Source: Pelagomonas calceolata
Taxonomy: Eukaryota; Sar; Pelagophyceae; Pelagomonadales; Pelagomonadaceae
Reading direction: 5' to 3'
Assembly (NCBI GenBank): GCA_918797485.1
Contig: CAKKNE010000005.1
Coordinates: forward strand, 1,116,001-1,180,000
DNA: 64,000 nt
Below are positions 37,201 to 47,293 of the stretch, piece after piece. The notes under the pieces are model-generated. The model was not told the origin of the DNA and did not search any database. It saw nothing but the letters and a program-made list of their open reading frames with translations. Position numbers and translations under genes: made by a program. The number at the start of each line of letters is the position of its first letter. The first letter of the stretch is position 1.

Positions 37201-38560
37201 CCTCGAGGCCGTTGAGCTGGAGCTGCTGGAACGCCACCAACGCTTCCAAGCGCTGGTTCTCCTCGGGCACGTCACAAGCCCCGCCTTGCTCTTGCACGAC
37301 TGGTGTTACTGATGAGGTAGCCCGTTTTGTTACTGCAGAGACGCCGCCCACAATGACAGCCAGCAAGTCCCCGAGGAAGCACACATAAGGTTCGGCCTTT
37401 CGATCCGACGGGGCCTTCCTCAGTTCTGTGCTAGCAGATCGAGCTAACGACCTTAACACGCTTTCACTTGATGAGGACCAGGCCGGCGCTTCTAACGCCG
37501 CAACTAGATCTGACGAGAAGGCTAGAGCTAGGTCGCGCCAGTCGCTTTCGTTCGGGCCCTCCCGGCACCTTCTGAGTAGAGCTCCCGTCAACGCATTTGA
37601 ACATCTTTCACTTTCCGTCACAGACGGGACCTCCTCCGCCAGAGGCACGCAGGCCTCGGTGATAACTAAGGCCAGGACCGACGCCCACCGCGCGGAACCG
37701 CCCAAATCATCATCTAGAGCTATTCTCGAAGAAGACGTCTCCGTCCGTAAGACATCTAACCAGTCTTCTAGTAATGCGGCTCGATGCGACGGGTAGCTTC
37801 GAGCCGCAGCGCGCCACACTAACAAAGCGGTTGGCGTGCCCCTGGTCTGTAGTATAACACCAGCAGCACCACAGGCGGCCGCGACCGCGGCGTCCTCCAA
37901 TGCCCGGGAAGCGATGAGGTCTGATAATGCAGTCAACCCCTCCTCGACGTCGAGGCCGGCGCGCGCCTGGCGCCGTAATTGCTGAGCCCGCTCGTTTGTT
38001 CTTTCGGCAGAGGCGTACGCGCCGCCGCGCTCCGAGGCTAGTGTGAGTGTGGTAGCGCAGGCCTCTAAAGCTACTTGGTCATCCTTGCAGGCGTCGTCGA
38101 GCAGCTGGCAGGCCCTTTCTTCGTCGTTCGTGGCGCACTGCGCGAGCGCGCGGACGTCGTCCTTCGTTAACGACTCCTTGGCTTCGAGCGCGTTCAGGAG
38201 AGCGAGGGCGTCCTCCGGCGGCGCTGCTTGCTTCTTCGGCGGCCGGCCGCGCTTCTTCGGCGGCGCGGCCGGCGGCGCGTCCGTGCGGCGCCGCTTCTCG
38301 GGCGGCGGCTTCGAAACGACGGCCTCGCCGCGCTTCTGGCGCATCTTGCTTTTCAGGGAGGGCTCGGCGTAGCTCGCGGGCGAGCCGGCGCTTCGCCGGC
38401 GGCCCGTCGTGCTCGTCGGCAAGGGCGCGAGCGGCGGCCGCGGCGGGCTCGCGGCGCGCTTCTTGCTCGCGAAGACGTGGCCGCAGGGGCACCTCGCCTT
38501 CCTGGCGTGGACCTTGGCGTCGCAGGCCGGGCAGGTTTTTTGGGGGCCGCGGCCACTCAT
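34289..38560 (-). CDS. SCC2: Cohesin-loading factor Scc2/NIPBL (Nipped-B)
   Basis: The 1423-residue protein loads cohesin onto chromatin with Scc4/MAU2. The HEAT-repeat core carries Scc2 signatures: LAHLQPKVRDKALRALGRA, ADESPSVRLAAVEVCG and RLRDAGLAVRKATARRLKT (about 530-640). A C-terminal Nipped-B segment is also present (FLNGVLRHGLANPRDIAPLL and VRDAAADALRE). The N-terminus has an unusual zinc ribbon (CPACDAKVHARKARCPCGH) and an AT-hook KKRGRPPKK; the C-terminus has a second AT-hook PRGRPPKDQ and a Lys/Asp-rich tail. The AT-hooks and ribbon suggest direct DNA contact. No intron is evident over 4.3 kb. It diverges from the gene at 39051. Confidence 0.88.
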   Translation of the reverse strand: MSGRGPQKTCPACDAKVHARKARCPCGHVFASKKRAASPPRPPLAPLPTSTTGRRRSAGSPASYAEPSLKSKMRQKRGEAVVSKPPPEKRRRTDAPPAAPPKKRGRPPKKQAAPPEDALALLNALEAKESLTKDDVRALAQCATNDEERACQLLDDACKDDQVALEACATTLTLASERGGAYASAERTNERAQQLRRQARAGLDVEEGLTALSDLIASRALEDAAVAAACGAAGVILQTRGTPTALLVWRAAARSYPSHRAALLEDWLDVLRTETSSSRIALDDDLGGSARWASVLALVITEACVPLAEEVPSVTESERCSNALTGALLRRCREGPNESDWRDLALAFSSDLVAALEAPAWSSSSESVLRSLARSASTELRKAPSDRKAEPYVCFLGDLLAVIVGGVSAVTKRATSSVTPVVQEQGGACDVPEENQRLEALVAFQQLQLNGLEARSSSEPLCGEALRYSVAKWHAELPDSAKALKRHLASQFAGRDVARVRRASWDAALPRDKLRGVACAIVQGSPLARGLSLLAKQLVGLLAHLQPKVRDKALRALGRASCDHLLERDVVQQAMRSRFADESPSVRLAAVEVCGTKCQQQPSLFVHYEEDLLKRLRDAGLAVRKATARRLKTTLTDARIPPDARARTLAALVRCAARPSEERTVKDLVRDCIREAWFAPVADVAAPRLLPRVSPSVTDAPRIKEAAYRLDPITRQVVDVVSAAGDDQTIGAVFAMALTEQDGKSRKAASARLRAQQHVAHLADHLVRLDGSRSDGKVTPQTTPDKHTIITGSLTEESASDVVMTLSAIRAFARSAPETVAPSLDVIAPYLRGDNGLDEKGESAAVQKAAEIIHAACSALPRPASASLAARCSPDLEKAALNSRGSAPTTAAVACLAALDATRSNTEAGRSLWRLAALCHDLLRRRRHVGRAALVLGCVAKDWACGLARGAPDDESEPSTLARMRDPHGAVFACVAREASSNDAAAARAASAACASVAGAPRLANAARSDGLLERLLSHPHASVRAASLRGWADVLDGCDRAARAQHASDSESVRSVVCNDESLREDAEGAFQAAAACAQACLARASTLLEDRDGDVRCASVTFLNGVLRHGLANPRDIAPLLVGRHGDELQKVRDAAADALRETAAKRPQLVALRFSEGFADACASARRYSDEIPLPILKAVGTSYQVCCEGRAARAKALKSALDVFVTPNDLPAKDGDLSNWLGKRAATCRALGSLPFRTADEPLMVIRACARACALDGAALHESLRDASDVSARDAARCGAFSLLCRLKAHIKRRHRLGDARCAAYDGDCDKQLGAIRDDSPLVCGPLFSRSALAAVGTNRGGSVRSSLVVDLGRLLAEEQDDGDLQDRPKKPRGRPPKDQPLKRTSSMEPPKKPRKKVKRKRPKDDSDDSDDDWGPGKN

Positions 38561-38855
38561 GGCGCCGCGGTGACCTTCCCGGGCTTTTTGATTTAAGGCT
38601 GTGTTCTCGTCACAGGCGCGCGAACGCGTCGTCGCGTCGCGGCGCCCAGCTCAATTGCAAGTAGCTGTACTGCTGCGCGAGCTGTGTGGCTGCGCGGCGC
38701 GCTATTGGCTGTGTGCAGGTCAATTAACTCTTGCCGCCGCGGGAGACCAGGCTCTGCATTTTGAGTGTGAGAGCCAAGTCGAGAAGCTGAAAGACTCGTC
38801 GCCGCAGCCTTCCGATCCCTCGCGTACAGCTACAAGTCGCCGCGAAGCGCACGGG

Positions 38856-38880
38856 CCTAGCTGCGAGACACTCTAGAAGC
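38856..38880. promoter_or_regulatory. Degenerate CTAG...GAGACACTCTAG element
   Basis: GCCTAGCTGCGAGACACT followed by CTAGAAGC keeps the CTAG ends and the GAGACACT core but lacks GTAA. It lies between divergent SCC2 (start 38560) and the gene at 39051, where a promoter element would be expected. The rest of the 490-bp spacer shows no gene. Confidence 0.35.
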
Positions 38881-39050
38881 AGCAGCAAAGCAACCTCGGC
38901 GTCGTCGCCGCGACGCGCAGCGGTGCTGTAGCGGGGTGCTGACCCGCGATTTCCATAGCCCCAGCAGTGCTGCGTGACCAGCGCAGCGATTTGCAAGAAC
39001 GCACAACCAGTGCTGCAGCACAGGCAGAGTGCTGCAGGCAGCACTGCAGC

Positions 39051-40613
39051 ATGCAAGCCCTCGACCGCTGCCTCGGCGAAGCGACCACCGATGAGAACGC
39101 CCTCACCACCGCGCTGGCATTATTACCAACAACCGTCGCCTCGCTCGACGCGCAACAATACAATGAGGTACTAACAAAAGTAGCAGCGATCGACGACGAC
39201 GGGACCGTCGCGGCGCTCACGACACCATGCATACATCAAGCATCATCAGACCAGCTTGCAAAGGCGCCCGACGCGTTAGCAACTTGTGTCCAGAAGTGCC
39301 TCGCCGTCGAAGACAGCGCGTCATTATTGGCCTTCGTCGAGAAGCGGCGGGACTGCGGGTCTCAGTGCGCGGCGTTGCTCGAAAAGGCCGCTCAGAATCT
39401 AGCGGACCGCTGCTCCAAAGAAGCGGCGCCGGAGGCGTTGGAATTACTGGCTGCTTTGTTGGGGGCGTACGCCGACGTGCGCTGCAAGGCCGAGCCCCTG
39501 CAAAAGGCGTTGGGCGAGTCCGAGGCGCGTGTGAATGCTCAACGCTGCCTGGCCGTCCTCTGGAGTCGGGGCCCCGCCGATAGTTTCGCGGCCGCCGCCG
39601 CGGGCGTCCTGAGCAATCTCGAGGCGGCCGAGGCCGCGCCGGGCCCCGTCGCCGCGGCCGAGGCTTTAATTATGGCCGCGCGCACCCGCAAAGACGGCGC
39701 GCCGCTGCCCCTGCCGCGGCTGGTCCGAGCGGCGATGAAACATACAACGCTGATCCCTTCGTTGATGGATGCGCTGCCGGCGTCGATCACGCGGCGCCAC
39801 GGCCTGAGTTTAATGAAGGCAGCTTTGGGCGAGTGCCAGCGGACGCGGTGGCGCGACGCGCCGACCATAAGGGCCCTCGCGACCGTGAGTAGCGCCTTGG
39901 GCGCGGGAGGGGCCGAACTCGTCGACGACGCGGTCGCTCCTTTAATCAGAGCCGCCCTGGCGGCGTCGAGCCCGCGCGCGCCGACGGACGAGGCGCCGCC
40001 GCCGGAGACGAAGAAACGAAAAAGGAGGCGGCCGCCGCGGCGCGCGCCGGCCAAGGCCCACTGGGACATTAGTGAGGCGGCACGCGCGGCGCTCGACGCC
40101 ATCTCTGTGATTGTGCACGCGTGCGGGCCGCGCCTCCGCGACCGGGCTTTGGTGGAACGCGCCGGCGCCGCGCTCCTCGACCACGCCCCTCTGGACCTGC
40201 GCCGCGCTACGTTAAATCTCGCCGCGGCGCTCGTCGCGGCGCCGCTGGACGGGCAGCGGAGCCCCCTCCTGGTCGCGGCGCGCGCGGCGGCCGTCGCGGC
40301 GCACGATACGGTCGAGACGCGCGCCGCGGCGTACCGCCTGCAGGCGGCCTGCGACGCGGTGCTGCGGCCGCGCTGCGCGCCGCTCGCGCCGCCGCGGATC
40401 GCGGCGCCGCCCGCGCGCGGCGACCTCCTCGCGGCGCTCTTCCCCGGCGACGACGCGTCCGCGTCCGACGACGACGGCGCGGCGGAGGCGGCGCCGCCGC
40501 CGCCAGCGCCGCCGGCGCCGCCGGCGCCGCCGGCCGCGCCGCCCGCCGCGCCGCCGGTCGCCGCGCCGCCGGTCGCGGACGACGACGACGAGTTTCCGGA
40601 AATTATCACATAA
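39051..40613 (+). CDS. Helical-repeat protein, possibly Rix1/PELP1-like
   Basis: The 520-residue Ala/Leu-rich protein is almost wholly alpha-helical (ARM/HEAT-like). It has a basic insert KKRKRRRPPRR at about 325 and a C-terminal proline-rich, then acidic tail ending DDDDEFPEIIT. The helical array, the RCLAVLW-type segment near 165 and the acidic FPEI end recall Rix1/PELP1, a pre-60S ribosome assembly factor, but similarity is weak and unverified. The first ATG is at 39051. The stop is separated by a single base from that of the convergent gene ending at 40615. Confidence 0.5.
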   Translation: MQALDRCLGEATTDENALTTALALLPTTVASLDAQQYNEVLTKVAAIDDDGTVAALTTPCIHQASSDQLAKAPDALATCVQKCLAVEDSASLLAFVEKRRDCGSQCAALLEKAAQNLADRCSKEAAPEALELLAALLGAYADVRCKAEPLQKALGESEARVNAQRCLAVLWSRGPADSFAAAAAGVLSNLEAAEAAPGPVAAAEALIMAARTRKDGAPLPLPRLVRAAMKHTTLIPSLMDALPASITRRHGLSLMKAALGECQRTRWRDAPTIRALATVSSALGAGGAELVDDAVAPLIRAALAASSPRAPTDEAPPPETKKRKRRRPPRRAPAKAHWDISEAARAALDAISVIVHACGPRLRDRALVERAGAALLDHAPLDLRRATLNLAAALVAAPLDGQRSPLLVAARAAAVAAHDTVETRAAAYRLQAACDAVLRPRCAPLAPPRIAAPPARGDLLAALFPGDDASASDDDGAAEAAPPPPAPPAPPAPPAAPPAAPPVAAPPVADDDDEFPEIIT

Positions 40614-40614
40614 C

Positions 40615-43600
40615 TTAGACATTCACGTGGGGAGTCATCTGCTTGATGCACGACGTGGCGTCGGCGCCCATGTAGTGCTGGCAGAACGCCTTGAGTTTTT
40701 GCACGGGGTCCTCGCCCTCGTAGAGCTCGAAGGCGATCTCCCTTCCGTCGTCGACCCGTATCGGGAGCGATAGGAGGGGTCGCGCCGGCTCCGGCTCGGG
40801 TCCCATGACATGCTGCTTCAATTGTTCGATACAGGACGCGTCGCCGCCCATCGACGCGGAACAGAACGCCACGATCTTCTGCAGCGGGTCTTCGCCTTCC
40901 AAGAGCGTAAAGATGAACTCGCGCCCGTCGTCGAGGCGGATCGGTAACGACACGAGAAGCTTGGCCGGTTCAGGCTCGGGGGCCGCAGCGCCGGCTTGGG
41001 CGGCCTGGGCGACGACGGCTGGCCCCAGCTGCTCGACGCACGAGGACGCGTCGCTCACCATGTGCGCTTGACAAAACGCTTGGACCTTCGCCATCGCGTC
41101 CTCGCCCTCGAGCAGCGTGAAAGTAAATTCCCGGTTGTCATCGACCTTGATGGGCAAGGACACGAGGACACCCTTGGGCGGTTGAGGCTTCTCCGGCTCC
41201 GGCTCGGCTCCCCCACCGGCGACGACGACGTGCTGCGTCAATTGCTCGACACAGGCCGCGGCTTCGGTGCCCATGTGTCTCCCACAAAACTCGAAGAGCT
41301 TCTGCATCGGGTCCTCGCCCTCGAGGACCTCCAGAGTATGCTCGGCGTCCCCCACCGCGATCGGCAGCGAAACTAAAACCTTCCGCGTGGCGGCCGCGGC
41401 ACGGTCCGCCTCGGCGCGCGCCGCCTCCAGTCGCTGGATCTCGATCCGTTCCGCCTCCGCGCGTTCGGCCTCCAGCCGCTCGGCCTCACGAGCCGCTTCC
41501 AAACGTTCGGCCTCCTCGCGAGCGAGGCGTGCCGCTTCCTCGGCGGCGACGCGGTCGGCCTCCCTTCGAGAAGAGTCCGGGTCCGCCTCGTCCAGGAACC
41601 GCGCCGTCAATGAATTGATGCAAGATGAATCGCCCATGTGCACCTTACAGAACTCCGCGATCTTCAATCGATGGTCTTCTCCACTAAAAACGTCCAGGAA
41701 GTATTCCCTGCCGTTCACGTGCACCGGTAGCGACACGATGAGCTCGGGCGCCGTCTCGACGAATTCCGTAGCGACCCGGCGATGCAACCACGCACCTTCC
41801 GCTTCAGAGAAATCGACCGTTCGCCCGGGCCACAATGAGCCACCTTCGGACTCGCCAAAGGCGACGTGCGTCCGCCCGTTCAGCACGGCTAAACCCATGG
41901 CGAAGCCTTGCGCGAGGCCAAACCACGACTTATAGTCGTAATCAACGGAACAGGGGACGTACGCGACCCACCTCGCTTCCCCGCCCGGTCCGGCGGGCGG
42001 CAGCACCACTACACTGTCTACTTCCACGAGTCGCGCCTCCACGCCTTGTCTGGGGGGTAGTTCGGACGGACAGTGCAGCGACGGCCTCTTGCCTGGTTCT
42101 CTGAGTTGTTCCGATAACTTACGAGCTTGCAGCACGGCGTCGACGGCGTCGCGCTCGACGCGGTGTGATAAAGAGAGAACCAATTGATCAGCAGCATTTC
42201 GAGCCGAAGAGGCAATCGACGCCATTGTGTTAGAAGGGTCCAACGCATTCAACAACTCGTTCGCCTCGCGGTCCTCCCTGACGGCGTCATCATAACGCTG
42301 TTGTAACGTTTCGATGTCCTCTCGTTCCAGGGCCGGCGCGCTCACTTGCACGACGGCCGCCGCCGCTAAGGCTTCCTCAAGTATTTCAGAAGCCGTGTCC
42401 AATTCCTTCTGCGCACTATGTAGGGCAGACTCCGCTGAATTGAGGTCCCTCAGCTTCTCCTCCGAGGGCCGGTGCAAAGCGTAGCCCTTCGAATCCGCGA
42501 GAAGAGCGCCCCTTCTAGCTGCAGTAGTGTTCCGCGACGCGACGACGGCGTCCAACGACGCTAGCTCCGCGGCTCTACGATACTCAGCATCCAATTTGTC
42601 AGTCGCCTGCGCCATGAGCAGCTGCGCCGACGTGCGAAAGGCGTCCGCTTTTGAGCCATTCCCGTCGCTTTTAAGGATCTCCGAATACGTATTGATGGTC
42701 GCATTCGTCGAAATATTGTTCAGGGGGTCATTTTCCACACTTTTGGCGGTGGCACCGACCTCGGACATCACTGTAGCTAAATCTTCTAGTCTTGCTCGAG
42801 CATAGCCTTCCCTGATACCCTCATCCGCGTCTCTAGATGAATTTTCTACTTTCTGGGCCGCCGGGAGCCAGGTGTCTCTGACATGTTCCAACCGGTCGGA
42901 CGCGGCATCATACTTAGCTCGTAGCTCGGCGACCCGCGCTTTCAACTCATACCGCAGTAACGACCAGGGCGGGCACATCAGTTCAATCCTCTCAAAGGTC
43001 CAGTTCGCCGGTCTCACTATACGAACGTCGTCCTGTTTCACGCGACAGCCCTCAAACGCTCTCAAAACCATGAGCTCATGGGCCGGCGAGTCGTATCTCA
43101 GTGAAGCCCAGTGGACCACCCCAAAGCGCGAGATGTACTGCCCCGCTTTCGTCTGGGCCCTCCTTAGGAGCGCATCGACGGCTTTGGCCGCTTCTTTCAC
43201 TCTGTTGTCCTTCGACCGCAGCTCGGTATGAGACGACGTCAGATCCTTCCCCAACAACGTAAGAGCTCTTTGTAGCGCTTCCCGCTCCTTCTTCGTGGCA
43301 TTCGACGTGACGTGATGCGCTTTCCCGTACACGAAGGGCGCGATCAGGGTTTTATGGGCGTAGGTCTCCTTGCGAGCCAACCGAGGCAACTTCTTGAATC
43401 TCAACTCCAGCGTCTTGGAACCGCTCACGGCCTCCTCCCAGTCTTCTCGAGCGACGTCGGCCTTGTGTTGAAACGGTTCTTCTTTCAGGAAGGCGCTGCC
43501 CAGCAAGCCGAGCTGTTCGTCCAACCTGTGTGGCAATCAACCAGTGCGACGGGTGCACGTGCTGGCTCTGTCGAGCGGTGAGGAACCGGCATCGCCACGC

Positions 43601-44781
43601 CATCGAGCAGGCGTCGCGTCGATGGCGTGGAGGACGAACGCGCCGTAAAACTTTGATTTCCACACAGCATCCAACCACTTCCGGTCCTCGTTATCGCAGC
43701 GCAAATGCGGTCGCTTCAAAGTAGCATCACAGAGCCCGCTCACCGTATCTCGTAGATGCGACCTTACGGACCGATCGGCCTCCTCGTTCTCGCGGCGCGT
43801 CTGTGCTAAAGTGGCCAGCAAAGCCTCTTCACGAGCCTTATGTTGCGCGATGGCCGGTGCGATGGCGTCGCTACCCTTCCTCGCTTCTTTGAGGCGTTCC
43901 TCGCAGATGGCGACCTGCTGCTCGGCCTTGTCGCGCCGTCGCAACGCGCCCGTAACGTTCGCGCGTTCGTACGCGTGTCGAGCCGCTTCTCGTTCCGACG
44001 GCGCGAGGTCATTCTCGAGCGTAGCCTTCTTCAGGGTCTGGAAGGTGTGATAAGCCCGTCTTCTAGCAAGAGCCCAATTTGACAAGGGTGACGACTGGAG
44101 TAGACGAAGCGCGCGTAAACTTCCGGACACTACGCGGGCGTCGACCTTCGTCCTTCTAGCGCGCACGGCCACAGCTGACAACCGCAGAAACGCCGCCAGA
44201 GCGTCCGGCTTCCAGGACGCGCGCTCGCAGGCCTGGGAGCCATTTGTTAACAGTGCTTTTTCTGCTTCATCGGCGACTTGCGCCACGGAATAGACCTCCG
44301 ACCGCCGCGCGCCTTCGAGGGCGTCCACTATGGATGGAATGGCTTCGTCGGGCAGGCCTCTTACTTTAGCGAAGCGCTTGGCTGCTTCTTCACAAGCTTC
44401 TCCCGCGACCACATGTGCAGCGGTGTTGCCCCCATCGACCTGGACGACGACGGACGCGCCCGGAGGTCGCGCGTTGACGGCCTCCAAGGCGCTTTGCGCT
44501 TCCACCGCATTGCTTTCTAGACGAATGGAAGCAGCTTGGGCCTTCGCCGTCGCGCGGATGGCCGCCCAACAGGCGCCCCTTCTTCCCTTCCCGCTAATGC
44601 GCCATAACGACGACGGCGGTTGTGCGATGGTGACGTTGCCTCGCCGCAAAGGCCGCGGCTGGACGACGCGGCCCGTGACGAGCAGGGCGTCCCCACTGCT
44701 GCGGTCGCCTCTGACACATTTCTCCAGCTGCGCGGCGTCGAGGGCCGCTTGTGTCGATGTGAGGAGCAGGAGGAGCAGCAT
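40615..44781 (-). CDS. Secreted coiled-coil protein with five C-terminal repeats, two exons
   Basis: The proposed exons are 44781-43640 and 43525-40615, giving 1350 residues. The signal peptide is MLLLLLLTSTQAALDA. A long charged helical and coiled-coil region with VWKSKFYGA follows, then LDEQLGLLGSAF in exon 2. From about residue 977 there are five repeats of roughly 50 conserved residues each. The pattern is VSLPI.V-(D/N)..RE...LEGED...K...FC..HMG...SC, with two conserved Cys per repeat that could form disulphides in the ER or outside the cell. Repeats 1 and 2 are separated by a Glu/Ala/Arg-rich helix. No function is recognised. The second exon lacks a nearby ATG, which supports joining; the exact donor is uncertain among several phase-2 GT sites. 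Confidence 0.68.
43526..43639 (-). other. 114-bp intron containing a 12-bp-stem hairpin
   Basis: The proposed donor is GTTCGTCC and the acceptor TTGCCACACAG. Just after the donor is CCACGCCATCGA, a 12-base loop, then TCGATGGCGTGG: a perfect 12-bp inverted repeat built of the recurrent intron motif. The donor is the best of several candidates, the acceptor is firmer. Confidence 0.55.
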
Positions 44782-44933
44782 GGCTTTATTTCATCGTCTC
44801 GGCAGCCCTGCTTTTTCGATGTTGTGAGAGTGTGGAAGAAGATGGAGGCAATAGCTTGTGAGGTAGTGCCGTTCGCTGGCTCTATCGGAGCAGCAGCGAG
44901 CCGCACGGGGGGCTGCCGTGCCTTTGCGATTTT

Positions 44934-44955
44934 GCTAGCGTCACATGGGTGCTAG
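44934..44955. promoter_or_regulatory. Degenerate GCTAGCG...TGCTAGC palindrome, bidirectional spacer
   Basis: The two GCTAGC arms are present but the GTAAGACA core is replaced by TCACATGGG. It lies between the secreted-protein gene (start 44781) and the TPR gene (start 45081). Confidence 0.4.
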
Positions 44956-45080
44956 CTTTTCGAGCGCTACGAGTAGCGCAGGGCTTTTGCGCGCCGCACG
45001 GCTGCCCCTCGCATCGCTTTGATCGCTTCGAGGCTGCCCGGGCGCGCACCGCATCGCTTGGAGGCTGCCGCGTCGCACCG

Positions 45081-46262
45081 ATGGCGGCGCAGGAGCTCGG
45101 GGCCGACGCGGCGGTCGCGTCGGACCTCGCGAGCCAGGCGACGGCGCCGTCGCACGTCCTGGATTCCGAATCACAACTCTCGCAACCCTCCGTGCGCTCG
45201 ACGACGGCGGCGAACGAGCTCGAAGCTGAGGCGGAGCTCGCGGCCGAGCCCGAGCCCGAGCCCGAGCCCGACGAGGCCGCGGCGGAGCCCGACACGTTCG
45301 GCGACTTTGAAACGAGCGACGCGCCCTACGTCATACCGGCCTTCCAGGCGAAGGCCGAGCCCGTCAAAGACGCCGACAAGAAGAAGTGGAAGAGTCATAA
45401 CGCGCAGCGCAAGAAAGAAAAAAAGGACCTCATACCCTTCGAGGTCTGGCTCGCGAACAAGAAGGACCAAGAGGAACGCAAGAAGAAGGCCAAGTTCGTC
45501 GCGATGATGGGCGGCACGGTCAAGGACTCGCCCGAGAAGCAGCGAGCGCTCCAGCACACGCCCGCGAAGGGCACTCCAGCTTACGCCAAATTCCTGAAGC
45601 TGGGCGGCGACTTCCTGCAAGGCATGGAAGACGCCGTGGAAGATCTAGCAAAGGGCCCGTCGTCGCCCGGCGGCGCCTCGGACACGTCGATCACGCAGGA
45701 CGAGATCGATCGCATCGAGGCCATGTGTCACAACCACATGCACATTGGCAACTTGCGAGCGCTGCTGCGGAAGCTGAACGTATCATACACGGTGCTTGGG
45801 GATAGAAGCAACCAGCTCCAGTTACTCGATAAATGTTATGCCATGGACAACAAGTTGTATGGCCGAGATCCGGAGGAGATAAGCTTGTGCATGTGCAACC
45901 TGGCCCAATGCTATGCGGCGCTCGGGGCGTATTCGAAGAAACGGAAACTGTTAGAAAAGGCTTTGGTCATGCAGGAAAAGCTATTTGGAAGGCATTCGCC
46001 CGTCTTGGCACCGTTATGCATGGACATTGCGCAGTGCTGCGAAAAACTTGATGATCAAGAGAGGAGGCGCACGCTCGTCGAGAAGGCCCGGGACATCTGG
46101 ACGAAGGAATACGGGCCGGACGACGCCAACGTCGCCTGGTGCGCGTCCATCCTGGCGGAGTTCCCGGAACGGGAAGAACACGCGGAAATCGATCCCGAGG
46201 CGGCCTACTGGGCCCACGAGCGGGAGCGGCTGCGGGCGTCGGGGGTGTGTGCCATAACGTGA
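45081..46262 (+). CDS. TPR protein (kinesin-light-chain-type repeats)
   Basis: The 393-residue protein has an acidic, low-complexity N-terminus (Ala/Glu/Pro, to about 85) and a Lys-rich coiled region (DKKKWKSHNAQRKKEKKD). Three or four TPRs of the TPR_12/kinesin light-chain kind follow at about 225-375 (ISLCMCNLAQCYAALG, LAPLCMDIAQCCEKLDDQ, NVAWCASILAEF). It is likely a scaffold. The first ATG is at 45081, although the frame is open from a GTG 132 bp upstream. It is transcribed in the same direction as the ankyrin gene at 46385. Confidence 0.78.
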   Translation: MAAQELGADAAVASDLASQATAPSHVLDSESQLSQPSVRSTTAANELEAEAELAAEPEPEPEPDEAAAEPDTFGDFETSDAPYVIPAFQAKAEPVKDADKKKWKSHNAQRKKEKKDLIPFEVWLANKKDQEERKKKAKFVAMMGGTVKDSPEKQRALQHTPAKGTPAYAKFLKLGGDFLQGMEDAVEDLAKGPSSPGGASDTSITQDEIDRIEAMCHNHMHIGNLRALLRKLNVSYTVLGDRSNQLQLLDKCYAMDNKLYGRDPEEISLCMCNLAQCYAALGAYSKKRKLLEKALVMQEKLFGRHSPVLAPLCMDIAQCCEKLDDQERRRTLVEKARDIWTKEYGPDDANVAWCASILAEFPEREEHAEIDPEAAYWAHERERLRASGVCAIT

Positions 46263-46384
46263 GTTAAGGTAGGTGTGGGTTGATGCCGGGAAGTACTCCG
46301 GGGGGGTCGATCCGGTAGAAAAAAAACGGGTTTTTCAACCAAACCTTTTTTGTTGAGTGAAGCCGCATAGCACACGCAATCGTG

Positions 46385-47266
46385 ATGGCGATGCCACCGG
46401 AAATCGGTCATGCTTGCGCTCACGGTCAGGTGGGCGTGGTGGAGGCCTGGCTCAACTCAGACTCAGCACACCACCCTGATATTGCGGACGACCACTGGCC
46501 CACCGACCTCCTGTTCACAGCGGTTCAAAATCCACTGGACCGTGACGACATGATTCGGATGCTGATAGCTAAGGGCGCTACTGTGGACCAGCGCGATGAC
46601 CGTGGCTGGACGCCCCTCATGCACGCGGCGTCATTAGCAAACTTCTGCACCATGGAACTATTAATTGACACGTACGGGGCGAACATCCACGCCGAATTAC
46701 ACGACGGGTACACCGTGCTAATGATTGCAGTTGAGAATGGATGGCATAGCGATCTCACCCCCGAAGGTGTCCTGTTCCTTCTGCGCCAGGCAGTGTATCA
46801 ATCTATGTCTATATGCTCTCGAGAAAGTGGTCCTCGGCGCCTTCTCTATTCTCTGACTACTTGATTTCCGCACAGGCGCCGCGGTGCGAAATGCGACCTG
46901 CGTAACGATCGAGGTGACGATGCCGAAGCGATAGCGGCACGAAATCATCAAATAACCCAGTTCGTCCTCGCGGAAGTCAAAGCCGGTGGCGGCTGCATCA
47001 AGAAATACCTTCGGGAGCCGATTATCAGTTTGAACTGTCTCCGCGTGCTCTGCGAGCGAGGCCGCGCGACGGCGCCGTCAGGCTTCCTTGCGACGCTGAT
47101 GGGCCCCAAACTCCCTCGGGAGTTGTTCGTTCACGTTCTCTCGTTCTGGCGTTCCGCACGCGCCCTTGACGATAGGTCCTTCGATCGAGTACGGGGACGG
47201 TATTTGCCGACCCGGTACGATTACTGGTATTCTTATGAGGCACCTGACGAGGTTATCATGGGCTAA
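46385..47266 (+). CDS. Ankyrin-repeat protein, two exons
   Basis: The proposed exons are 46385-46806 and 46876-47266, giving 270 residues; the 69-bp intron runs GTCTATATG to CCGCACAG. The phase-2 join restores a repeat, QSM-RRGAKCDLRNDRGDDAEAIA. At least four ankyrin repeats lie at residues 1-175 (GWTPLMHAASLANF, GYTVLMIAVENGW). The C-terminus RVLCERGRATAP and LPRELFVHVLSFW resembles the conserved tail of pelagophyte ankyrin families. The first ATG is at 46385 after an in-frame GTG. The stop is 28 bp from the convergent ankyrin-SAM gene stop. Confidence 0.75.
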
Positions 47267-47293
47267 TATGCATAAGTACAAATACACAACAAT

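Noticed and set aside
40121-40618. Arg/Gly-rich plus-strand frame at the end of the Rix1-like gene
   Set aside because: It is a GC-rich alternative frame overlapping a longer protein with helical periodicity and acidic tail.
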